Below are positions 1-5,117 of a stretch of 5,117 nt of DNA, one piece after another; within the stretch, counting starts at the first letter, position 1; each line of letters starts with the position of its first letter. Made by a program: the position numbers and the translations under genes. This DNA comes from Clostridia bacterium (GTDB taxonomy: Bacteria > Bacillota > Clostridia > Oscillospirales > CAG-272). The notes beneath the pieces were generated by a model, which had not been told where the DNA came from, ran no database searches, and saw only the letters and a program-made list of their open reading frames with translations. The stretch covers positions 1 to 5,117 of the forward strand of contig JAGCJD010000026.1 of NCBI GenBank assembly GCA_017648425.1. The letters are read 5' to 3'.

Positions 1-1
1 A

Positions 2-577
2 AACTACACAAACATTGCCGATAAATTTGACAAGCCAGCTGACAAGCTCAGAGTTATATTTGCACGCAGATTGTTCGATTACCGCGGCACAAGAGTGTTT
101 ACAAACGCAATAAAAAGGATACTTGATGAGGGCTATGACATAAATGTTACAGTAGCGGGAAGCGGTCCAGACGAGAATTGGATGCACGAGCAGCTTGATA
201 GCTACATTAGCGTTTCATTCATAAAATATCAGAGCCATGAGAGCTTAGACATACACAAGGACAAGCACATTGCGGTTGTTCCAACGATAGGCTCTGAGGG
301 TACTAGCCTTTCGCTTTTGGAGGCAATGTCCGCTCAATGTGCGGTCGTTTGCACAAATGTCGGGGGAATGACGAATATCGTTCTTGACGGGCATAACGGA
401 TTGATCGTAAACTCAGGAAGCGTTGACCAATTATATGAAGCAATAAAGAGATTGCTTGATGATGAAGCCCTCAGAATAAAACTAAGCAATAACGCTTATC
501 AATCGGTCATTGATAGTTTTTCCTACGAAAAATGGGCGGAGCAATGGAAAAAGCTGTTGACGGAAATAATTTGTTGA
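2..577 (+). CDS. GT4-type glycosyltransferase, C-terminal half (5' end outside window)
   Basis: The reading frame is open to the left edge, so only the last 191 residues are visible, roughly half of a usual 360-400 residue GT4 enzyme. The TTG at 71 is an internal leucine codon and not a start: in-frame codons upstream (ending VIFARR) fit the family pattern at the beginning of the nucleotide-sugar binding domain. Visible family signs are the strand-loop VAGSGPDE, then the E-x7-E motif EGTSLSLLE (glutamates at nt 296 and 320) followed by EAMSAQCAVVCTNVGG and DGHNGLIV, typical of the Glycos_transf_1 fold that binds the donor nucleotide sugar. It would transfer a sugar to a lipid-linked glycan intermediate at the cytoplasmic membrane; donor and acceptor cannot be read from sequence. 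It is richer in G+C than the genes after it (137 of 300 bases at 61-360 by hand count), and a 67-base gap separates it from the next gene. Confidence 0.93.
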   Translation, partial: NYTNIADKFDKPADKLRVIFARRLFDYRGTRVFTNAIKRILDEGYDINVTVAGSGPDENWMHEQLDSYISVSFIKYQSHESLDIHKDKHIAVVPTIGSEGTSLSLLEAMSAQCAVVCTNVGGMTNIVLDGHNGLIVNSGSVDQLYEAIKRLLDDEALRIKLSNNAYQSVIDSFSYEKWAEQWKKLLTEIIC

Positions 578-601
578 TATATATTATCATTTGATCATAA
601 T
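574..601 (+). promoter_or_regulatory. Candidate sigma-A promoter before the pyruvyl transferase
   Basis: TTGATA (574-579) and CATAAT (596-601) each match the -35 and -10 consensus at five of six positions, with a 16-base spacer. The -35 box overlaps the stop codon of the upstream glycosyltransferase. Transcription would begin near 608 and run through the pyruvyl transferase, Fe-S protein and flippase. AT-rich DNA yields such matches by chance, so this is a prediction only; the gene could equally be read from an upstream operon promoter. Confidence 0.35.
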
Positions 602-602
602 A
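582..602. repeat. Imperfect AT-rich dyad overlapping the candidate promoter
   Basis: TATTATCAT (582-590) and ATCATAATA (594-602) form 9-base inverted arms with one C-C mismatch and a three-base loop. The dyad covers the spacer and -10 box of the candidate promoter, so it might be an operator. As an RNA hairpin on the + strand it would be weak, and it is followed by an A-run and not a T-run, so it does not look like a terminator for the glycosyltransferase. It may be chance in a very AT-rich gap. Confidence 0.25.
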
Positions 603-644
603 AAAAACACTAAAATGTTCGAAAAGAAAAATTGGTGAAATAAA

Positions 645-1742
645 ATGAAAAAACAACGAGTAGGAATAATAACTTGGCATTATTACAGTAATTTTGGAAG
701 CGCTTTACAAGCTTACGCTTTACAAAAAGCCTTACAAAATTATTGCAGTAAAGTTGAAATTCTAAATTACAGAAACCCAAAATTCGGAAAGCCAAATGCT
801 ATAAAGGATAATCTTCGTATTGCTTTGTCAAATATCGTAACCGCTTTTGGAATCCATACTCAAAAATTCAAAAGTCCATTTGTTTCTTTTCAACAAAAGC
901 ATCTCAATCAGACAAAGGCAGTACAATCTGATAGGGAATTAAAGAAGCTGTGCCAAAAAACAGACATTGTTGTGTGTGGCAGTGACCAGATCTGGGCGCC
1001 TAATGTTTTTAATCCGATTTATATGTTAAACTTTGTTCCTGAAGATAAAAAGAAGATTTCATATGCGGCAAGCATTGGATTAAATCAAATCCCCAGCAAT
1101 TTAACAATTGAGTATTCCTCCTTGCTTTCAAAATTCAGCGCAATATCTGTAAGAGAGCGTGCGGGGGCAGAGTTGCTTATTGAGCAGTGCAATATAGACG
1201 CAAATGTAGTTCTTGATCCAACGCTTCTGATTGATGCTTCGGAATGGAGCAAGCTTGAGAAAAAGCCTCAAAACGCTTCTGGCGACAAATTTGTGTTCTG
1301 CTATTTTTTAAATAAAGACCATTGCTATAAAAACTGCGTAGTTGATTTTGTAAATAAAAACGGATACAAAATAATCGGTGTATCCTCAAAGAATGATGAT
1401 GCGAATTGGATGGACATACAACATATAGGGCCTCAGGAATTTTTATGGTTCGTCCATAACGCAGAATGCGTATTTACCGATTCCTATCATGGAACTATAT
1501 TTTCCTTGTTATATCACAAAAGCTTTGTAACATTTGAGAGATTTAAAAGCGCAGATATAATATGTCAAAATTCAAGAATTTATCAATTGAATGATTATTT
1601 TAATATTTCCCAAAATATCATAATAGCTGATGAAAATACGGAAATTGTATTAAACAATATAGATTATGACACATTTGAAACTCAGCTTCTTAATTTAAGA
1701 AGTATTTCGCTTGATTTTTTAAAAAGCTCTTTGGAGGCTTAA
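645..1742 (+). CDS. Polysaccharide pyruvyl transferase family protein
   Basis: Complete at 365 residues, normal for the PS_pyruv_trans family (PF04230; CsaB/WcaK-like). Characterised members transfer pyruvate from phosphoenolpyruvate to a sugar of a surface glycan, forming a pyruvate ketal. Visible family landmarks are the N-terminal WHYYSNFGSALQAYAL (residues 11-26), VVCGSDQIW (109-117), SYAASIG, the SVRER segment with R170 and R172, VLDPTLLID, and DSYHGTIFSLLY starting at D279 with the conserved H282. The ATG at 645 is preceded by GGTGA at 634-638, a modest ribosome binding site, and an in-frame TGA at 636-638 rules out a more upstream start. The stop is one base before the next gene, whose Shine-Dalgarno lies in this gene's last codons, suggesting translational coupling. 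The gene is AT-rich (about 31% G+C at 661-840). Acceptor sugar is unknown. Some family members adjacent to FrhB-like proteins have never been shown to be ketal-forming, so the exact reaction is inferred. Confidence 0.92.
   Translation: MKKQRVGIITWHYYSNFGSALQAYALQKALQNYCSKVEILNYRNPKFGKPNAIKDNLRIALSNIVTAFGIHTQKFKSPFVSFQQKHLNQTKAVQSDRELKKLCQKTDIVVCGSDQIWAPNVFNPIYMLNFVPEDKKKISYAASIGLNQIPSNLTIEYSSLLSKFSAISVRERAGAELLIEQCNIDANVVLDPTLLIDASEWSKLEKKPQNASGDKFVFCYFLNKDHCYKNCVVDFVNKNGYKIIGVSSKNDDANWMDIQHIGPQEFLWFVHNAECVFTDSYHGTIFSLLYHKSFVTFERFKSADIICQNSRIYQLNDYFNISQNIIIADENTEIVLNNIDYDTFETQLLNLRSISLDFLKSSLEA
1733..1737 (+). promoter_or_regulatory. Ribosome binding site of the Fe-S/FrhB-like gene, inside the upstream gene
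   Basis: GGAGG lies six bases before the ATG at 1744 and within the last codons of the pyruvyl transferase (Leu-Glu-Ala-stop). It fixes the start at 1744 and means that ribosomes ending the upstream gene uncover this site, so the two proteins are probably made in linked amounts. Confidence 0.8.
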
Positions 1743-1743
1743 A

Positions 1744-2946
1744 ATGCTTTATTTTACAAAAAGCAAGGGAGATTGTACCGGTTGCAGCGCATGCTATTCG
1801 GTCTGCCCTGTAAGATGTATAGAAATGAAGAAAGATGAGGAAGGTTTTTTATATCCAACTTCATCAGATGAGTGTGTACATTGCGAAAAATGCAAAAAGG
1901 TGTGTCCTATAGAAAATCCTTTTGGGGACAGTAATAACATAATCCCACAAAAAGCTTATTGCGTATTAACAAAAAACAAGAAAATTTGGAAGCGAAGCGC
2001 GTCAGGTGGTGCTTTTTCAGAAATATGCAAGGCTTTTGGCGATGACAAAACTGTTATTTGCGGGGCAGCTTGGGACGGATTTGAAGTAAAGCATACTTGT
2101 GTTATAGGTGTTAACAATATTAAATCACTTTGTAAATCAAAGTATGTAGCAAGCTCTGCGGAAGAGGTTTTTTCTGAAATTAAGGACAAATTGAATGAAA
2201 ATAAAAAGGTCATATTTTGCGGAACTCCATGTCAAGTCGCAGGACTTAAAGGCTCGTTAGACAAGGAATACGATAATTTGTTGCTTATTGACCTTATCTG
2301 TCACGGCGTAGGAAGTGCAGATGTCTTTAAAAGCTGTATCACGGAAATCGAAGAACAGTTTAATAAACCAATAATCGCGTATGAATTCAGAGCAAAGAGA
2401 AGTACTCATCAAGCAGATTATCTATCAAAGGTTACATTTTTTGACGGAAGTAACAAATACATTACAAACGACCAATATATTCAATTGTTTTTAAAGCAAA
2501 ATTGTCTTCGTCCGTCATGCGGTGAAAATTGCAGATACAGAAACGAGCAAAGACAAGGCGATATAACAATCGCGGATTTTAAGGGCTTGACAGAGATATT
2601 CCCAAATTTAAAAGGTTCAAAAAGAAATTATTCCTCTGTTATTATAAATACCACCAAAGCCGACAGTGTTGTTAAAAAGATGCTAAATCATGTCAAATAT
2701 TTTGAGTGTGAAATTGATGACATAAAGAAATATAATCCTTTGTTTTTCAGGCAAACATGGGCATCCAAGGATAGAGACGCTTTCTTTGCAGACTATTTAG
2801 CTGATAAAGACTTATGTATTAAGAAATGGACTACAAAATCAACTGTAAGCAACATAAGTATAAAAAGAAGGATATATGACATAGCACCGGTATTTATAAG
2901 ACGCCTTGTATTGAAAGAAGAAGGATGTAAGCATTGTGAAAAATAA
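1744..2946 (+). CDS. 4Fe-4S ferredoxin / F420-hydrogenase beta-like (FrhB-FdhB) protein of a polysaccharide cluster
   Basis: Complete at 400 residues. The N-terminus is a bacterial-type two-cluster ferredoxin domain: C11-x2-C14-x2-C17-x3-C21-P and C44-x2-C47-x2-C50-x3-C54-P. FrhB/FdhB N-terminal features follow: RSASGGAF (84-91) and FCGTPCQVAGL with C159 and C163. The C-terminal domain has DLICHG (183-188), LRPSCGENC with C259 and C263, then GDITIADF. The fold is known from F420-reducing hydrogenase and formate dehydrogenase beta subunits, which move electrons between Fe-S clusters, a flavin and F420. Clostridia do not generally make F420, and no hydrogenase or dehydrogenase partner is present, so only a cytoplasmic iron-sulfur, possibly flavin-linked, redox role can be inferred. 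Relatives often sit next to pyruvyl transferases in glycan loci; their reaction is not established as far as I know. Oddities: the usual GDFWG motif reads ADFKG, the central cysteines are C-x3-C, and the protein ends in an extra CKHC (C395, C398). It overlaps the flippase gene by 11 bases. Confidence 0.9.
   Translation: MLYFTKSKGDCTGCSACYSVCPVRCIEMKKDEEGFLYPTSSDECVHCEKCKKVCPIENPFGDSNNIIPQKAYCVLTKNKKIWKRSASGGAFSEICKAFGDDKTVICGAAWDGFEVKHTCVIGVNNIKSLCKSKYVASSAEEVFSEIKDKLNENKKVIFCGTPCQVAGLKGSLDKEYDNLLLIDLICHGVGSADVFKSCITEIEEQFNKPIIAYEFRAKRSTHQADYLSKVTFFDGSNKYITNDQYIQLFLKQNCLRPSCGENCRYRNEQRQGDITIADFKGLTEIFPNLKGSKRNYSSVIINTTKADSVVKKMLNHVKYFECEIDDIKKYNPLFFRQTWASKDRDAFFADYLADKDLCIKKWTTKSTVSNISIKRRIYDIAPVFIRRLVLKEEGCKHCEK
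2921..2925 (+). promoter_or_regulatory. Ribosome binding site for the GTG-started flippase
   Basis: AAGGA, within a purine-rich run, lies ten bases before GTG at 2936. It is the only reasonable site near the start of the flippase frame and supports GTG over later in-frame starts. It sits inside the end of the upstream coding sequence, which continues to 2946. Confidence 0.6.
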
Positions 2947-4393
2947 TACTTTAGTCGGTAATTTAGCGTGGAAATTTGCTGAGAGAATATCCGCGCAGCT
3001 TGTTTCAACTATAGTTTCTATAATACTTGCCAGATTGTTAGAGCCCGCTCACTACGGTGTCGTATCGATAGTTATGATTTTTATTACGCTGGCTAATGTT
3101 TTTGTCAGCGATGGGTTTGGAAGCGCTCTTATACAAAAAAAGAATGCAAGTCAACTTGATTTTTTCTCGGTACTGTATTTTAATATATTCTTTTCTTGTG
3201 TATTATATGGAATTTTGTTCATATCCGCGCCTTTTATTTCAGCATTCTACGGTGACGGATACGAAATACTCACTCCTGTTTTAAGAGTTCTTGGATTAAG
3301 AATTATTTTAACTGCAATAAACAGCGTTCAACAGGCTTACATATCTAAAAAAATGATGTTTAGAAAATTTTTTATTTCAACATTGTTAGGAACTATCGTC
3401 TCTGCTGTTGTTGGAATTTCTATGGCATATGCCGGATACGGAGTATGGGCGCTTGTAGCACAGTATTTGGTAAGCACAACTGTAAGCACATTTGCATTAT
3501 TTGTCACGCTTAAAAAGCTTCCAAGATTAATGTTTTCATTTTCTAGCTTAAAAGAGCTTTTCCCGTACGGAGCAGGCATTTTAGGAACCGGACTTTTAAT
3601 CACAGGATACCAAGAAATACGAGCCTTAATTGTTGGAAAAATGTATTCCTCTGTTGATTTGGCATGCTACGATAGGGGAAAAAATTTCCCAAATCTCATT
3701 GTTACAAATATTAATTCATCAATAGGCGCTGTTCTTTTTCCAAAAATGGCGAACGAACAGGACGATGCTGAAAAGGTAAAAAACACAGTAAAAAATTCTA
3801 TACGCTTTAGCTCATACATTATGTGTCCCATGATGCTTGGATTGGCGGCAGTAGCAACACCATTCATACGGTTACTGCTTACTGACAAGTGGATAGAGTG
3901 TGTACCGTTGCTACAACTGTTCTGTATCGTATATCTGTTCCAACCAATACATACCGCAAATATGCAAGCTATTAAAGCAATTGGCAGGAGCGATGTTTAT
4001 TTGAAATTGGAAGTATTCAAAAAATTAATTGAGCTGATAGTTTTGCTTGTTGTTATGTGGATAAGTGTTGAAGCAATTGTAATTGGTATGGCAGCTACAA
4101 CTATTTTATTTACCCTTGTTAATGCTTATCCAAATATCAAGCTTTTAAATTATAGCTTCAAGGAACAAATGTCAGATATATTACCCAATGTAATAATGTC
4201 CTTGATAATGTTTGTGCTCGTATATCTTATCAACTTTATTCCCATGAATACAGTTTTGTTGCTTATTGTTCAGGTTATAGCTGGAGCTACTATTTATACA
4301 CTCCTTTCGGTTATAACAAAGAACAAGGAATTTGCTTATATTAAAAACAGATTTATCGAGATATTTGACAATTTTAAAAAAAGAAAAGCATAG
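2936..4393 (+). CDS. Wzx-type polysaccharide flippase (MOP/PST superfamily)
   Basis: Complete at 485 residues and very hydrophobic, with about 12-14 predicted membrane segments, the usual size and shape of the lipopolysaccharide/teichuronic acid exporter branch (WzxC/TuaB-like, Polysacc_synt families). Family signs are the N-terminal LARLLEPAHYG (31-41), DGFGSALIQKKN after the second membrane segment, and the middle YDRGKNFPNL region. Such proteins move undecaprenyl-pyrophosphate-linked repeat units from the inner to the outer face of the cytoplasmic membrane. The C-terminus is short and basic (FKKRKA), expected to be cytoplasmic. The start is GTG at 2936, giving MKNNTLVGNLAWKF, where the family's amphipathic N-terminus begins; it overlaps the previous gene by 11 bases, so translation is probably coupled. 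Substrate cannot be read from the sequence, but the neighbours suggest a pyruvylated and/or acylated repeat unit. Other MOP members (MATE, MurJ) are unlikely given these motifs. Confidence 0.93.
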   Translation: MKNNTLVGNLAWKFAERISAQLVSTIVSIILARLLEPAHYGVVSIVMIFITLANVFVSDGFGSALIQKKNASQLDFFSVLYFNIFFSCVLYGILFISAPFISAFYGDGYEILTPVLRVLGLRIILTAINSVQQAYISKKMMFRKFFISTLLGTIVSAVVGISMAYAGYGVWALVAQYLVSTTVSTFALFVTLKKLPRLMFSFSSLKELFPYGAGILGTGLLITGYQEIRALIVGKMYSSVDLACYDRGKNFPNLIVTNINSSIGAVLFPKMANEQDDAEKVKNTVKNSIRFSSYIMCPMMLGLAAVATPFIRLLLTDKWIECVPLLQLFCIVYLFQPIHTANMQAIKAIGRSDVYLKLEVFKKLIELIVLLVVMWISVEAIVIGMAATTILFTLVNAYPNIKLLNYSFKEQMSDILPNVIMSLIMFVLVYLINFIPMNTVLLLIVQVIAGATIYTLLSVITKNKEFAYIKNRFIEIFDNFKKRKA

Positions 4394-4440
4394 TATTTTA
4401 AACTAATATTTCTGATAACACTTCACTTATTTTGTTACCC

Positions 4441-4447
4441 GAGGAGA
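4441..4447 (+). promoter_or_regulatory. Strong ribosome binding site of the acyltransferase
   Basis: GAGGAGA lies six bases before the ATG at 4454, a near-ideal Shine-Dalgarno sequence that sets the start of the acyltransferase. The remaining spacer after the flippase stop (4394-4440) shows no convincing promoter or terminator, so the gene is probably in the same transcript. Confidence 0.8.
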
Positions 4448-4453
4448 TAAATA

Positions 4454-5117
4454 ATGCAACGATTAAATAACTTGCAGGGAATAAGAGCTATTGCATTTTT
4501 GGCAATATTTATATCACATACCGGTATATCAAATACATCTTTGCTTGGGGCATGGGGCGTTTCTATCTTCTTGTGTATGTCGGGATTTTTAATGATGCAT
4601 AGTTATTTAAACAAAGCTAAAAATCCCAAATTCGGATTCGGGTTCGTTTGGTCAAAAATAAAGCGGCTTTATCCATTACACATTGTCACAATGTTAGCGA
4701 TGACGCTTTATGCTTTATTTTATTTAGCAAAAGATATAAGTACCGTTTTACTCGAAATATTCCTACAGGCTCCGTTGATACATATTTGGATACCTATTCC
4801 AAAATATTATCAGATATTAAATGGTGTATCTTGGTATCTTTGTGTATGTGTGCTTATATATCTCTTGTTTCCTTTCATACTTAAATTTTACCGAAAGATA
4901 AATAATAAGAGAAGTGCAATCTATTCGATAATTGCGTTACTGATCATTCAAATTTCAATAGCATTGCTTGCGTTTTTCTTTGGTAATGAAAACAAAAATG
5001 ATATATTTTCCATACAATGGATAACATATTATTTTCCTATTTCTCGATTGATTGATTTTCTGCTGGGCTGCTCTTTATATGTATGCATGAAACAAACAAA
5101 CAAACAAACAAACAACC
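4454..5117 (+). CDS. Acyltransferase-3 family membrane protein (OafA-like), 3' end outside window
   Basis: A frame of 221 codons is open to the right edge. Family members with only the membrane domain are usually about 330-380 residues, so perhaps a third is missing. The start NLQGIRAIAFLAIFISH carries the family R-x10-H motif (R11, H22), with His proposed to be catalytic. GVSIFLCMSGFLM (35-47) and KIKRLYPLH (68-76) follow at the expected spacing. About seven hydrophobic segments are visible, roughly at 10-24, 31-52, 72-92, 96-113, 125-143, 153-176 and 189-211. These integral membrane enzymes add acetyl or other acyl groups to surface glycans. In the usual R-x2-R motif the first position is Lys (K68, R71), a conservative change. 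The WYLCVCVLIYLLFP segment (from W127) corresponds to the family WxLSxE..fYL.fP region without the Glu, a variant I recall in Gram-positive relatives. Residues 213-220 are two copies of KQTN, encoded by a tetranucleotide repeat. Confidence 0.9.
   Translation, partial: MQRLNNLQGIRAIAFLAIFISHTGISNTSLLGAWGVSIFLCMSGFLMMHSYLNKAKNPKFGFGFVWSKIKRLYPLHIVTMLAMTLYALFYLAKDISTVLLEIFLQAPLIHIWIPIPKYYQILNGVSWYLCVCVLIYLLFPFILKFYRKINNKRSAIYSIIALLIIQISIALLAFFFGNENKNDIFSIQWITYYFPISRLIDFLLGCSLYVCMKQTNKQTNN
5090..5113 (+). repeat. (AAAC)6 tetranucleotide repeat inside the acyltransferase
   Basis: Six perfect AAAC units follow the codon for M212 and are read as KQTNKQTN. The unit is not a multiple of three, so gain or loss of one unit shifts the frame, while three units would keep it. 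The tract contains no stop in any frame on either strand. It follows the LLGCSLYV membrane segment, probably in a loop. The window ends four bases later, so the consequence of a shift cannot be read, and an assembly-end artefact is possible. Confidence 0.9.

Noticed and set aside
71..577. TTG at 71 as the start of the glycosyltransferase
   Set aside because: The frame is open upstream to the window edge and the upstream residues fit the family, so this is an internal leucine in a truncated gene.
582..608. Intrinsic terminator after the glycosyltransferase
   Set aside because: The stem is almost entirely A-T with a mismatch, and it is followed by an A-run on the + strand and not the required T-run.
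615..638. Seven-codon ORF (MFEKKNW) just before the pyruvyl transferase, as a leader peptide
   Set aside because: It has no ribosome binding site, no codon bias of an attenuator, and no paired terminator hairpin. It is best read as chance and serves only to show an in-frame stop upstream of 645.
610..795. Minus-strand ORF of 61 codons across the start of the pyruvyl transferase
   Set aside because: It is antisense to a confidently identified gene and its product is low-complexity with no family features. The other minus-strand frames at 1177-1389, 1956-2213, 2793-3008, 3337-3603 and 3667-3888 are rejected for the same reason.
1744..2946. A genuine F420-reducing hydrogenase or formate dehydrogenase subunit
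   Set aside because: No catalytic hydrogenase or dehydrogenase subunits or maturation genes are nearby. The context is purely glycan biosynthesis and the F420-domain motif is altered.
4414..4437. TAACA/TGTTA inverted repeat between the flippase and acyltransferase as a terminator
   Set aside because: It has only five paired bases and a 12-base loop, with no T-run after it.
4648..4884. Plus-strand ORF of 78 codons in another frame
   Set aside because: It lies wholly inside the acyltransferase, whose own frame has clear family motifs and a strong ribosome binding site. The 3096-3284 frame inside the flippase is likewise a shadow.

Overview
The window looks like one fragment of a surface-polysaccharide (capsule or exopolysaccharide) biosynthesis cluster. 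All genes are on the + strand, and both ends are cut inside a gene. The low G+C content, purine-rich Shine-Dalgarno sites (GGAGG, GAGGAGA) and family variants suggest a Bacillota bacterium, most likely a gut-type member of Clostridia. This is inferred from style and not from any marker gene. A 5.1 kb piece truncated at both ends, with one end on a short tandem repeat, is consistent with a metagenomic contig.

Layout: (1) 2-577, the C-terminal half of a GT4-type glycosyltransferase. (2) 578-644, a very AT-rich gap with a candidate sigma-A promoter and an imperfect dyad. (3) 645-1742, a polysaccharide pyruvyl transferase family protein. (4) 1744-2946, a protein with two 4Fe-4S clusters and F420-hydrogenase-beta (FrhB/FdhB) domains, one base after the previous gene. 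(5) 2936-4393, a Wzx-type flippase with a GTG start, overlapping the previous gene by 11 bases. (6) 4394-4453, a short spacer with a strong ribosome binding site. (7) 4454 to the right edge, an acyltransferase-3 family membrane protein, incomplete, with six tandem AAAC units inside its coding sequence at the edge.

Working together (inference): the glycosyltransferase adds a sugar to a lipid-linked repeat unit, the pyruvyl transferase and acyltransferase decorate sugars with pyruvate ketal and O-acyl groups, and the flippase moves the finished unit across the membrane. The Fe-S/FrhB-like protein is the puzzling member. It is tightly coupled to the pyruvyl transferase, but no F420 chemistry is expected here. 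The two observations most worth following are that redox-protein/pyruvyl-transferase pair and the tetranucleotide repeat inside the acyltransferase, a possible phase-variation switch. No tRNA, rRNA, CRISPR array, insertion sequence or integrase was seen.
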